Below are positions 35,534-46,517 of a DNA stretch of 64,000 bases, in pieces. The position numbers and the translations under genes are program-made. Source of the stretch: Eutypella sp. D-1 (taxonomy: Eukaryota > Ascomycota > Sordariomycetes > Xylariales > Diatrypaceae); assembly GCA_023313575.1 (NCBI GenBank), contig JAJTTP010000008.1, forward strand, positions 1,612,001 through 1,676,000. Direction: 5' to 3'. The stretch's first letter is position 1; each line of letters begins with the position of its first letter. The notes beneath the pieces are model-generated. The model had not been told where the DNA came from and did not search any database. It saw only the letters and a program-made list of their open reading frames with translations.

Positions 35534-35574
35534 CACTGCTTTTTTAGCCCTAACGGACGCCTTTTAAAGCAGGC
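35534..35574 (-). repeat. CTAAAAAAGCAGTG repeat, copy 5
   Basis: The plus strand reads CACTGCTTTTTTAGCCCTAACG followed by GACGCC and the complementary AAAGCAG arm. Part of the first 80-bp direct repeat. Confidence 0.75.
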
Positions 35575-35684
35575 GTATGGCGCGCGAACTAGACGATAAT
35601 TATTTTAAAAAAAGGCTGCATACCGTATACAGCCTACGTTCAGCTAGGTACAAACCTTATGCAGTGCAGTCCCTCTGCATACTG

Positions 35685-35725
35685 CACTGCTTTTTTAGCC
35701 CCAACGGACGCCTTCCAAAGCAGGC
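35685..35725 (-). repeat. CTAAAAAAGCAGTG repeat, copy 6
   Basis: The same core as copy 5 with CCCCAACGGACGCC after the T-run. With copy 7 (35934-35973), in opposite orientation, it could bound an element of about 290 bp. Confidence 0.75.
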
Positions 35726-35933
35726 GTATAACGCACGAAGTAAACGATGGAAGGGGGGGAGGGGAGTAGGCCAGACAAACATCGTACCCCTTTTTGACGT
35801 ATTACTGGTTGTGTAGATAGGTTGCGTGCAGGAAGGAGGGTTATATCTCTCTTAGCCGGTTGGTCTGTTTCGGTAACAGAGGCGCCGGGGGTTGGGTGCT
35901 AGATAACATGCGCTGTGTTACGATGGACTGTCA

Positions 35934-35973
35934 GCCTGTAGGACCGTCACCGTCAGGGCTAGAAAAAGCAGTG
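35934..35973 (+). repeat. CTAAAAAAGCAGTG repeat, copy 7 (diverged)
   Basis: Reads CACCGTCAGGGCTAGAAAAAGCAGTG, with an extra G inside the A-run. Opposite orientation to copies 5 and 6. Confidence 0.7.
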
Positions 35974-36191
35974 CTCCCGCCCATCTCTCAAACGAGGCTG
36001 ACTCGAAGGGCTCACTCAATGGACAGTCCGGTTTTTCAGTAGTGTTACCCCTTTTTATATATTGAAGGGGTATGGGATCACTCCCCTCTTACATAGTCTC
36101 TCCTTAGCTAGCCAGAAATCAATCTAAGTATTCAGCCCTTCTATATATTCTGTTATATGAAATCAAGACCAGTGGTGGCGGCTTCGTGTGT

Positions 36192-36276
36192 GGAGATAGT
36201 CACACGCCCATAGGGTGGGCTATCTGGAGCCAGGTCTATACATAAGGGGCTTCGCCCCCTTATATTCATACGGACC
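36192..36276. other. Cluster of strong inverted repeats (possible structured element)
   Basis: Nested arms AGATAG (36194-36199) with CTATCT (36220-36225), and CCCA with TGGG inside them. These are followed by an 8-bp perfect stem ATAAGGGG (36242-36249) with CCCCTTAT (36256-36263), closed further out by GGTC (36233-36236) and GACC (36273-36276). The function is unknown; it may be an element end, a terminator-like structure or an RNA. Confidence 0.4.
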
Positions 36277-36714
36277 AAGGGGTTATGATTTACTATAATT
36301 GGGCCTTAATGTCTGATTTTGGCGAGCCTCCGTCGTATTCGCGGGCACGTATCACTTTGGTACTATAACATCTGACACTTCGTTCCAGACGACTAGGTGG
36401 CGGATCGTTACCCAGCCCCTTTCTTTCCTTGCGCAACAATATAATCCTTTTACCAAACCTTGTGTTCAGTTGGTGCCGAGACACGGCTTATAATATCGGC
36501 AATCAAGCCTTTTTAATCATTTCAGTCCTTTATCTGCCGATGTCATACGAATTAACCCCTCACTGGCAATTAGATATTAAGTGTAAGGTAGACGTGGACT
36601 CCTCCAGCCAGGGACTAATGGCTGGTAACTTTCAGTCATCACTTACCGTCGGTCCTCCTTCCAGCCATACCTTCAGCCTTTGATAGATCCATCTACGCAA
36701 ACCTATCTCACGCT

Positions 36715-39164
36715 ATGGGCAACTTTTCCACTTGGACGGCTCCATCTGCGACAGCACAGCGTGCGATTCATCTTGGGACTTGGACTAACTGGTCCCATGG
36801 GCGGATCATGGGTGCGACACTGACCCTTACTCGCCAGAATGGTAACCTTCTCATCGCATTTACGGCGTTCTTTGTCAGTTTGGTCTCTTCTTGTTTCTGG
36901 AGGATTGTTTGTATGGGCATCCACCGATACCAGTCCACCCCGATGCCGCGTGATGCTCCGCACCACCAGAAGCAAGCCTCCCTTCGTAACTCGGCATCTG
37001 CAGCATCTGCAGTGTGGGTATTCCTTCAGCTCGCTTGGACATGGCGCCGTGGTATCCCTATCGGCCGGACCCTGCCCATTATCATTTGCGCCGTTTTATC
37101 GGTTGTCACCTTTGCTATCGCAGGTGGCCTCTCGTCACGTATTGCTTCTGGGATCGACAATGAGGTTCTCCTCGACGGTTCAAATTGCGGTATTGTGATG
37201 GCTGCTGGCGGCGACGATACCGACGCCGTGGGCCCTTTGTCAACTTATAATGTACTGAAGATCAAGAATGCGGCCAGTTACGCTCAACAATGCTACAACA
37301 ACGGAACCAAATTGTTTGACTGCACATCTTTCATTAAGAACCACCTGCCTGGAATGACGGAGCTCAACGCGCCTTGCCCCTTCCAGGGTCACATGTGCCG
37401 CTCTAAATCTAATTTGCGCCTTGATACTGGGTATATCGACAGCAGCGAAGATTTGGGTATGAACTGGCCCCGTAGCGGCCGGATCTCCTATAGGATGGTG
37501 CTCCACTGTGCCCCTCTAGTGACCGAGGGATACTCTAACAACACGAGGGCCAACGATCACACCCGTTATTACTATGGCTCTTATCGGAATATAACTAATT
37601 ATGCATATGAAGCCAATGCCTTAGATATTCAGTATAATCTGTCGCCAAACAGCGTCGGGGCCCTTTATGCCACCAGAAACTTCGACTTGGGGTAAGAAAG
37701 CAACTTCTCACCTCTCACCAAGTTGTGGATTCGCTATGTCCTAACATTCTTCGCCTTACTAGCAAAGCTTCTACTATCGTAATCAATGGTAGTACATACA
37801 CCCCCTTCGATGGAGAGTTTATGCCCATTTCCGAGCTGTTTAGGTCTGATGGGGATCTGCTTCTAGTGTTTCTTTCCGGAAACGGGGTCTATTTCGAGGA
37901 AAAGTCTAACGACCCATGGTATCGTGGGACTAGAGATGGTGGAGATGGCATGTACCAAACAGAAGTGGCAGCATCACCCCTAGGATGTGTGCAGCAGTTC
38001 CAGTTTTGTAACGAGGACAACAAGTGTGGGCCGTTAGCGAGTTTCGCGGATGCTGTGGCAGATGCTGCGCCTTTATTTAACACTACAAAACATGCTATTT
38101 TGACAGCGGCTTGGGAGGGCCAAATGGACGACCATCTGTTCGGCGCACGAGCTAGCCAATACTACTGGTTTTATTTGGTATTGAGCTCGGCCTTTAATAC
38201 CCTTCAGATGCAAATCGATCGCCTTGGAGCCGCTTCTCTCGCATCTATACACAGTCTATTCTACGGGAGGTTGGGCCCAATACCGGATAACCAATGGCAG
38301 GCTGACGTGACTTCATGGTGGGCTACTTTTCTGGCATCAGTGCAAGCGGAGTTTGTAGAGGTGGCCTCCGGACCGACAGACAGGGAACTACAGAACCATA
38401 CAATCCCACCCTTCAATTCACATGCGTGGGACATGTGCAGAAATCAGGTACTCGAGACAATTCAACCTTCGCCTATGAGCATGCGCACTAACATAACAAA
38501 TTCGTACTAGAAGATTCGCAGTACCGATTACATATCTTTCAGCCTCTTCGGACTGTACTTTACATATATCACCGGCATAGTTATCATTGCTACCTCGTAC
38601 ACACTTGAACCGTTATTCGCATGTCTGCGTCGTCGCTGGAAATACAAAGAGTACAAACTCCTGGAGTGGGAGACCAACAGTATCTTGCAACTTCAGCGAC
38701 TTGCGTATCAGGGGCTTGGCTCAGGATCTTGGGAGGGTTATACCGACTGCATACCTAGGACGCGACAGCTCGAAATTCTTAAGGACTTGCCTCTAAGTTA
38801 CCCAATCCCTGAAGACGCTGGCATGCATACCACTGAAGGAAATATAACTACCGACCAGCATGGATCTACTCTTGAAGCACCCGATGATGTTGTTGTTACT
38901 ACGAACGAAGGTGAAAGTATGGCATCAACTATGGAAGAAGCTCATAGAGACACGTTCGACTCGCTACTGCCTCACTCGGAACAGGGCCCTGGCCTAAGAT
39001 TCCAGGAGAAAGATGAGGTCAAGTTAACGGGTCGTAACCTCCAACGAGCCACTTGGCCCCTTCCATCCAGTCAATTGGGCTCAGCCGAGCCTCAGACACA
39101 ATCCACAGATCAGCCAGGACTAGACAGCCTCCATTCGCCATTGACTACCCGGGCTTCCGTCTAG
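36715..39164 (+). CDS. Membrane protein with large ectodomain, unknown function, 771 aa
   Basis: Exons 36715-37691, 37763-38447 and 38511-39164 (2316 nt with stop); both splices keep the frame. Predicted helices by eye: about 44-66 (NLLIAFTAFFVSLVSSCFW), about 92-108, about 119-139 (TLPIIICAVLSVVTFAIAGG) and about 562-585 (SLFGLYFTYITGIVIIATSY). Between the third and fourth lies a region of about 420 residues with many Cys and N-glycosylation sequons (NGT, NNT, NIT, NGS, NTT, NHT), so probably extracytoplasmic. The ~185-residue Ser/Thr/Glu-rich tail would be cytoplasmic. It has the general look of a fungal-specific uncharacterised family, and I know no assigned function. It could be a surface receptor, transporter accessory or cell-wall sensor. 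Confidence 0.8.
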
Positions 39165-39365
39165 GCTTTTGTCGGACACAAGGGTGTATTCAGTAAGCAT
39201 AACCGGATTTTCTTTTTGCCTTATTCTGCCAAAGCCCCTGACGCGTTCTCGAAAGGAATAGGTTCCATATAATGGGTACAATAGGCACGGCTAATAGTGA
39301 TCTTTTCAGATATTCCACTAGGTCTCCTGAGCCAATGCTATCACGGAGCTACAAACCAATGCTAG

Positions 39366-39937
39366 TCAGTCAGGCCAGTCATGCTGGCGTGCAGAAACCG
39401 GACGGGTCTCGAAGATCTTGACCCAAAGGCCCGTCCTGCTTCTTCCATCACTGATCGTCTCACCCTCACTTCGTAAATTCCGGGAGACGCCCGAGCTGGT
39501 ATTGGTCGGGACCTTAACTTTCCACCTGTGCTTCGAGTCGTCCACTGAGATTCGAATGGCAGTGCTTGTATCTCCATCTTTGAAAATGTAACGCTGCCCG
39601 ATGGTGTGTGTGCATGGCCACTTTAAGCGTCTACGTGAGCTTTCACCCACCGTCAGGTTGCACGGTAGTGCGGATCCGCAGAAGTTGTCGATATATTTAT
39701 GCATAGGAGAGAAGAAGACTTCCTTGTTAGCTATGTCAGAGATTTGGGAGATTGATTTGTGCTGCACGGCAATTGGAACGAAGCGCTTCTGCGAAGATAG
39801 TGGCAGTTACGCTGTCAACTTTATTGCTACAGTCTAAGGGCTCGCTTACGATGATACATTCTGTCTAACGCGCGCCTGTTTACTCGTTATCTTACCTGCC
39901 TGATTTTAGTCTGTGATACGGAGCCCAAGCACTCCAT
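39366..39937 (-). CDS. Possible small hypothetical protein, 154 aa
   Basis: A plausible two-exon model on the minus strand: 39937-39896 (starting MECLGSVSQTKIRQ, donor CAG|GTAAGA) and 39788-39366 (acceptor CTTCGCAG|AAGCGC, phase 0). The frame then runs 140 codons to a stop. The sequence (for example KRFVPIAVQHKS, HKYIDNFCGSALPCNL, QRYIFKDGDTSTAIRISVDD) looks coding but matches no family I recognise. It lies just downstream of the P450 stop at 39956, so it could also be a relic of an older gene. Confidence 0.35.
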
Positions 39938-39955
39938 CGAAACCACATACCCGGT

Positions 39956-41868
39956 TTACTTCTCAGCATCCACAGGCTCGTAATCCTTCCAGATGATACC
40001 TTCGGGAACAGTCTTCCACTGGAGCTCCTCATCGAGGAGCGCGGTCATCTTATCCCACTCCTCGCGGACGCGACGGGCCTTGTGCTCGCTGCGGGGCTTG
40101 ATATCGGCGGCGAAAGGGAGGGGCTGAACGAGGAAGCCCTCGGTGAGGCGGGCAGGATCGGGCACGACTTCTTGTCCCGTGGCCGCGTCGACAGCGCGAC
40201 GCACATCGAACGCCCATAGTAGCCGCGCCATCCCCAGAAATAAGCTCGCGTCCGCGATGTGCATCCCCTGGCACATCCGCCTCCCCGTCCCGAACACGAA
40301 GTGATCCCGCTTGCTTGCGTCATTGTTGTTCGCGGCCTGCGCCGAGGTCTGCATGTCGCCGGCCCAGCGCCCTGGGTCGAAGCGCTCGGGGTTCTGGTGG
40401 CGGGCTGGGTCGCGGGAGATTGCCCTGCGTTTGCGGGAATCAGTCCGGACTCCTACAATAACAAGTAAACAACTATTAATGGTGCTAACTTACCAGACAT
40501 TGCACATGATCTCAGACCCCTTCGGGATGCGGTAACCTAGGTACTCATCATCGCGAATATTCGAATGCGGCACGCCGAGGATGGCGGTGGGCATCCAGCG
40601 CATGCTCTCCTTAATGCAGCCGCGCAGGTACGGCAGGTCCGCGATGTCGTTGAGCTCCGGCAGCCGGTCCCCGCACACTGCGTCCAGGTGCGCCTGCGCT
40701 ACCGCTGCTGCCTCCGGCGCGCACAGCAGGCCCTGGATGAACCCGATTAGCGTCGCTGCCGTCGTATCCGAGCCTGCTTCTAGTAGCGACCCGCTCGTGT
40801 ATCCCGCTAGTCCGTCCGAGAACCCCTCTTGTTCTTGTGCGCGCACTAGGTCTGCGCAGAAGCAGGGCTGGTGTGCGTGTGTTAGATAATTCTGATACAG
40901 CGTATATATACAATGCAATGTATAACCCGAGTGGCTCACCTTCGCCTTCCCCTCTCTCAGCCTTCGCTTCGTATCCCGGTAATGCTCGACAAAGAGGTCG
41001 AATTCCTTCTGGTGTAGCTCCTTGGCGTGCCGCACCATCGGTATCAGCCAGTCGGGCAGGTACCGTAGGATTGGGAAGATGTCGACAAGAGCGGCGGTTT
41101 CGGTGCCGAGGACCGCGGAAAATTGCTCGAAGTTCTTGCAGTCCATTCAAGTCAGCGGCTTTTACCCCCTAGGCCTTATCAACCTTCTCATTTGTGTGCT
41201 CGAGACCTACGCTAAATAGCCGCCGCAACTTCGGGTCGTCGGTGTCAACGGTGCGAAAGCCGAACATCATCTGCGTGCTCAGCGAGTTGGTGAACCGGCG
41301 GATGTGGTCGATGAACTGCGTCGGCCGCTCGAGGAATCCCACCAACATCGCCTTGTTTTCCAGGTCCTGGTACGGGATGTACGTCCTCGACGCCTTGACG
41401 TTCAGGCTGTTGTGGATAATTCGCCGGATCATGCGCCATGTCTCGCCGTATTGCTTTCAGTTCGCGTTAGTCAGTCTATGCCGCGTTTCAGGGGTAGGTA
41501 GTGCTTACCATCAATAGCACCCGGAACCCCCCGCTAACTATTTTGCTACCGAGATACATATCCGGACGCGAAGAATAGATCCCGCTTCGCTTATCGAGTA
41601 AGTCTTTCACTGCCTGGTCCGTCGAGAGAACGATGACGGTTCTCGAGCCCAGTACGAGCGAGTAGATCGGGCCGTACTCCTGTGCCCATTTCTGAAACTG
41701 CAGGTGCGGCCTCTCCTTTGGGATTTGATGTAGGTTCCCTATGATAGGGAGGGTAGGGGGTCCAGGAGGTAGGTCCTTGGGCCTCCTGCCAAGCTTGCTG
41801 AGTCGGTAAAGGAGGAGGACGATTAATATCAGGGCGGCAGACCCTTTTAAAGAGAATTCCAATTCCAT
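39956..41868 (-). CDS. Cytochrome P450 (microsomal, fungal class), 546 aa
   Basis: Minus-strand exons 41868-41509, 41453-41211, 41134-40940, 40867-40494 and 40424-39956 (1641 nt with stop). N-terminal membrane anchor (LILIVLLLYRL) and hinge DLPPGPPTLPIIGNLHQIP. I-helix AGSDTTAATL, K-helix ESMR, PERF region NPERFDPGRW, and heme loop FVFGTGRRMCQG with the ligand near Cys442. The overall style resembles O-methylsterigmatocystin-oxidoreductase-type P450s often found in biosynthetic clusters, but the substrate is unknown. The splice between exons 2 and 3 (AGC|GTAGGT to GCAAG|AACTTC) was chosen to keep the family LFxxFEEF pattern and is the least certain. Same strand as the next P450. Confidence 0.9.
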
Positions 41869-42865
41869 GGCGGCGGTACGAATAGGTCTCACGTAGATTG
41901 ACACGAACACAAATGATGCCTTGCGTCTCCTATCACAGCACCTCTACATAAGCATGTCTCGGGGCCTTACAACTCTCCCGTCCCAGACGGCCGGATCTTA
42001 TAGTTTAATGGCCCATGCACCACCCGCTTCCGACCACCAATCCGGGTACGCCATGCAGGCCGTCTCGCGAACACATGCGGATGACGACTGGGACAGGCAA
42101 CCCCCCCTTCAAGAACACTGAAATCATAACATGACCGTGGGAAGCACTCGCGGCTGGTGACTATGCACGGCCGTGTCCATCGTCACATCTCTCGGCGTAG
42201 CACGGCGTGCGGAGAAAGCTACCGACAAGTGGCACCAGCCAATCATGGTATACTATAGGACACCACTTTAAAAAGCCCTTCTTCGAGGGAATTCGCGCTC
42301 GGCGCGTTATCGCCAAGCCCCCCGTTTCTAACAGACGAGTTGCCATCCAACCACGGTCTTCACGCCTTGCGGGTAGACGCATGTCTTATAGCGTGGCACG
42401 CCCCCTCATTTCCCTATCAGAAATGCATGTCAGATTGGGGGGAGACGTGCCTTCATGCAAAGGACTAAGTGATAGGCTCTCTCGATATTGACGTGCGTAG
42501 TCAGAAGTCACCATGTGATTTTAAGGCTAGGGACCACTCTTTCTGACATGACATGCCGCAATGTAATGCCGTGTGTAGGTTGGTTCGAAGATCAATACGA
42601 CAGTGTTACATTATAGAATGACATCTCAGGTGGCGGTATTGGCATTGCTGCGTTCGTTCTGGAAGGACGGGTATGCGCATTTAAGGCAAACGGTGAAGGT
42701 GTAATGTTTGTTTCTACGTATCCTAAAATAGACAAGAGACATATGCAGACGCAATATATTCCTCCCTCCGTACATTCACTGTCGTATAGCTTCATACTAT
42801 TTTGAATACACTTTCCTTCCCCACGGGTACTTTCATCCAAAGTCCAACGCCGGACTAGGTACCCC
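41869..42865. other. Intergenic region between the two P450 genes
   Basis: 1 kb with no gene. It should hold the promoter of the first P450 and the 3' UTR of the second. No clear regulator motif or inverted repeat noticed. Confidence 0.5.
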
Positions 42866-44768
42866 TTACGTACGAACTTTACGGAACATTATCTCCTTCG
42901 TGGTATCCGTACCATTGACGACGCCGACGGAGAAGTTCTTGTACGGCTCGCTGACGCCTGGTGGCATCTTGATGTCGTAGTCGAGCAGCAACCGGGCCAT
43001 GATGAGCTTAATCTCGTTGGCGGCGAAGAAGCGGCCCGGGCATGCATGCCGCCCGAACCCGAAGCTCATGTTCTCCTTGGTCACGCTCACGAACTGGTAC
43101 TGCTCCCGGTTCCGGTACCCGATCGGGTCCGGCGCGTCTGTCGTCCGCAGCTTGTAGAATCGGTAGGGGTCGAACTTCTACGGCCGGGTTAGTAAGGCTG
43201 CACTGTCTCATGACAGGAGTATATAGGGGAATAGAGGATGTGCGATCCTGACCTCTGGATTGGGGTAGTGATTCGGATCTTGCAATGACGGCGTATTCGC
43301 AGCCTCGATGAATGAGTGCGCTGGGATAAACGTCCCATCCTTCAGCGTAATCGGCTTGAGTGTGTATCTGCGAAAGCCATCTGCTCTTCCATTAGCAAAG
43401 GCGACTCCTAGATGCATAAAGCATTTGTCGAGAAACATACCCGAGAATGGCGGATTCAGCCGCTGGGACTCCCGCATGACGCTGTCCATGAGCTTCATGT
43501 CGAAGAGCGCCTTTGTGGTCATCACACCGCCGTTGTCTGCGAGGACCCTGCGAACCTCGTCGCGCAGTGCTTCCACGGTTTCGGGCTCGGGCGCAAGGTC
43601 GTAGAGGCTATTTACGGTTGTTACACATGTGAGTTCCCGAACACGAAACCACACGGGCTGGGGTTTGGGACCCACTCACATTCTAGTGGCGGTGAGCGTC
43701 GTGGTATGAATAGCGGCCATGGTGAGCAACAGCTGCATGTGCGTGATATCGGCCACGTCGGTGATACCAGCATCGTCGGCCCTGTTGAGCAACCACTGCA
43801 GAGTGTCGTCGGGAAGCTGCTCGCCCGCCGCCTTGAGACGCTTCCTCTCGTTGATCACGGGGCCTAGAAACTTGGCCGCCTCCCGTCGGTGCTCGCGCAA
43901 CCTGACGACTTCTGGTAGGATGCGGCTCATCACAGGTCTCATCCACCAAGGCCATGCCTTTAGCCGCCCTACCGCTGCTGTGATATCTATCGTGTAGTCC
44001 ACCGCCGCGTGCAGGTACTCAGGTCGGCGGTACAGGTCTGGGCCTAGAAATATGAGCCCTGACACGATCGCTACGATGTTGAGGAGCGGGCGCGTGATAT
44101 TGACGGGTGTCCAGTCCTCGCATGGCGGCAGTTCAGACCCCACCGTACGTTCGACTTCCTCGGTAAGTTTGTCCGTGAGCCTCGCTAAATGTCTGTCAAT
44201 ATTGACAGGTCACACTTGAGGATACACTCGATTACTCACGTAGAGCCCGGATTAAATCCGCCTTGACGGTGTGGTTCACCACGACCGTCCTTGATCTCTC
44301 TGGAAAGACGGCGGTGTAGTCATTTTCGAGTGTCTAGGAGATTAGCGCATGGCCATTGAAGACATGGCTAGGATAGCATACATCCTTGAATGTGTGAAGC
44401 ACATCGATCATATCATCTGGCAGTTGTCTAACTTCGTCGAGGTAGCGTTCCGGAATAATGATGTGGTCCCCTATACCCTAGTCAGTAACCTCGAAAACCA
44501 CCAGTGAATGTGACGAACCAGAGAGTGTAGTCAATCGATAGACTCTATCCTTGAACTGCTGATATCCCTCCTGATAGACCGACGCAGCTGAGAAGAAGTA
44601 GTCCCGCACCCGCTTAGACCGCTTCTGGTCCTCAGCGACGAGAGGGAACTGTCGCAGCTTGGCTTTCTGGAGCAGGTGGGGCCAGAAGAGCGCTGCTCCT
44701 ACGACGACCAGGGTCGCGGCGACAACCGACCACGTGCTGTTAGCGAGTTCGACTTTGCGGGCTTCCAT
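42866..44768 (-). CDS. Cytochrome P450, CYP68/ent-kaurene-oxidase-like, 514 aa
   Basis: Seven minus-strand exons: 44768-44519, 44470-44382, 44333-44240, 44184-43680, 43607-43441, 43380-43253 and 43177-42866 (1545 nt with stop). N-terminal membrane helix (VVAATLVVVGAALFW). The I-helix reads AAIHTTTLTATRI, lacking the common acid-Thr pair, as is usual in CYP68-type enzymes. K-helix ESQR, then KFDPYRFYKLR, and heme loop SFGFGRHACPGRFFA with Cys457. Relatives oxidise terpenoids, indole terpenoids and polyketides; the substrate here is inferred only as a small hydrophobic metabolite. Seven introns-and-exons all stay in phase. Adjacent to another P450, so the two may work in one pathway. Confidence 0.9.
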
Positions 44769-46517
44769 GATCGCTGTCGATAATGTCCAGCATATACGAA
44801 GTTGGGATTTCGAATGACATAGCACGAATTCCGCACCTACTTTATGTACCAGAGAAACATTGACCTCGCTGGTGAGGTCGGTATCATCGGATGGCCGCTG
44901 AGACGTGGCTTGTCTATAGGCTGGATGGCACTACGGTGATTTCTGTTGATATTCTATTGCCGACGCACTAATAGGGACTGCCGTGTGATATACCTGGACA
45001 TCTCTCTAGGCTATAATGATTGACGTGACACCCCGCTCCATCGTTGGAAAAACCCCCGACACCCTCCATTTGGGTCTGTATAAGCCTCCACGTCCTGGGA
45101 TCATCCCGACTCTTCATAGCACCAGGATAGTCTGTAATCTGGGGAAGCAACATGTTCTAGTCTCGGAACTTATGGAATTGTGAACACCGATGTCTCTCAG
45201 CTCAGGTTCTTTGTCGAGTGGCTGATACTAAGAAACTGGGGAGGACTGATCTGCCCCATATTTCCCCAGATTATACCCCGGGTGGAGCCCTCTATAGGTT
45301 CCCCACATGGTGTCTTGGAGAAGTGAAAAGGGGGGAGACTTCCGGCTTGGCAGTCGAATAAGCTTGAAACTATTCCTTTGCTTATATAAGACACAACAGC
45401 CACAACTAGCCCTGGGAGCGAGCAGAACAGCCACAATAACATCATGGCCGAGATAGGTAGTCCGAGATAAAAGATTCCAAGGTTGGCGACAAGACTTCCA
45501 CTCTTCATGTACGTCGTTACCGGTTTGGACACAGCTGCATATAAAGCTCCACGACTCCCGTGTGCTAATCCCAAATACTGACTGTTGGCCGTTTGATAGC
45601 GTGGCGTGGCAGAATTGGGATTTTGGGACTCGGGTTATCTGGTCCCCGGCTCGGCCGCTAGCACCTCTATGCCCGATCTAGCATCCCCAGCTATTTACCT
45701 ACCGGCTCCGATAGGAGAAGTGGTTATAGCGGAGATCCGACCGTTGAATCACAACGGTGCAATACCTGCTGCCAAAAGCACAGAAAGCACCGGTGCGCCA
45801 GATATATAGTTCTCTGGAGACTCTCGAATCTTGCACACGAAAACGTGATTGACATACGTTCCAAAAGATTGAAATGACCAGTCGCCTCTCGGTCATAGGG
45901 AGGGAAGATAACATGTCGGCTTGTTATCCGATGCAAGATATAAGCAGTAGTGGCATTGTTATCTCTCAACCCCGGCCATCTGCGAGTTCCCCTCATTCTC
46001 CAATGGAACCACCCCGCATTGATATACACCATGACCGACATGATGATCTAATGGGCAGCGATTGTTATATAATGGCTCCGTGCTAGGCCTCCTGCGAGCA
46101 ATACGAGCAGCGCAGAAGCTCATGATATAATTCTTGGCATGCGACGTAAAGTCTTGGCCGGCTCCCAGGAAGCCGAAGCCGACCGCAGTGGGACATGGGC
46201 CTTATACCGAATGGTACGGTGTTCGGGCGCATATAGAATGCACAGAAAGCAGGAATCGAGAACCCACGATGGAAGCTAGAAGAACCCCGCCCCTGTGGCT
46301 CTCGATGCGATGACGAGGGTTCCGCCCGTCGGAGGCATCCCGACAAGATGGGGTAGATAGCTGGCCGGCTCACCGGCTGCTTTCGATAAGGCCTAGTTCT
46401 AGATTGAATGAAAGTAAAGCATAAAGAGTCGGTGTGTTCCATCATGGGACCCCGAGAGCTTTTCCCCCTCCCTTCGACGCAAGTGAATACGAATGGCTTG
46501 GTAGAAAACGGTCCACC
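44769..46517. other. Intergenic region with membrane-protein-like debris
   Basis: 1.75 kb. The first part holds the P450 promoter. On the minus strand 45200-46050 has pieces that look like decayed coding sequence but no complete gene. The last ~100 bp precede the peptidase start. Confidence 0.5.
45197..46043 (-). pseudogene. Possible relic of a membrane-protein gene
   Basis: Minus-strand pieces: a frame starting MSVMVYINAGWFHWRMRG near 46041, a short hydrophobic run (GAPVLSVLLAAGIAPL) near 45800, and a 125-codon frame (45574-45197) with the hydrophobic segment ISAMMLLWLFCSLPGLVVAVV. They are in different frames with stops between, and I could not join them by plausible introns. An integral membrane terpene cyclase or wax-synthase-like acyltransferase relic was considered, but no signature residue is convincing. 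Confidence 0.25.

Larger units (their letters stand above)
35518..35748. repeat. Two 80-bp direct repeats carrying the CACTGCTTTTTTAGCC motif
   Basis: 35518-35597 and 35669-35748 align over their full length with about ten differences. Both begin GTCCCT(G/C)TGCATACTG, pass through CACTGCTTTTTTAGCC, and end near A(A/G)ACGAT. The spacer of 71 bp is unique. Each copy contains CTGCTTT and AAAGCAG arms that can pair. Confidence 0.8.
34403..36714. other. 2.3-kb repeat-rich spacer before the membrane-protein gene
   Basis: No gene. Right after the ufd1 stop come (GATCT)n and (GGGCA)n tracts (34403-34452). A C-run lies near 34878-34890. Then follow an 80-bp direct duplication (35518-35597 and 35669-35748), three copies of the CTAAAAAAGCAGTG repeat, and a hairpin cluster (36192-36276). 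AT-rich stretches are common. Confidence 0.6.

Noticed and set aside
45197..46043. Complete integral-membrane terpene cyclase gene
   Set aside because: No continuous reading frame and no conserved acidic catalytic residues; kept only as a possible relic.
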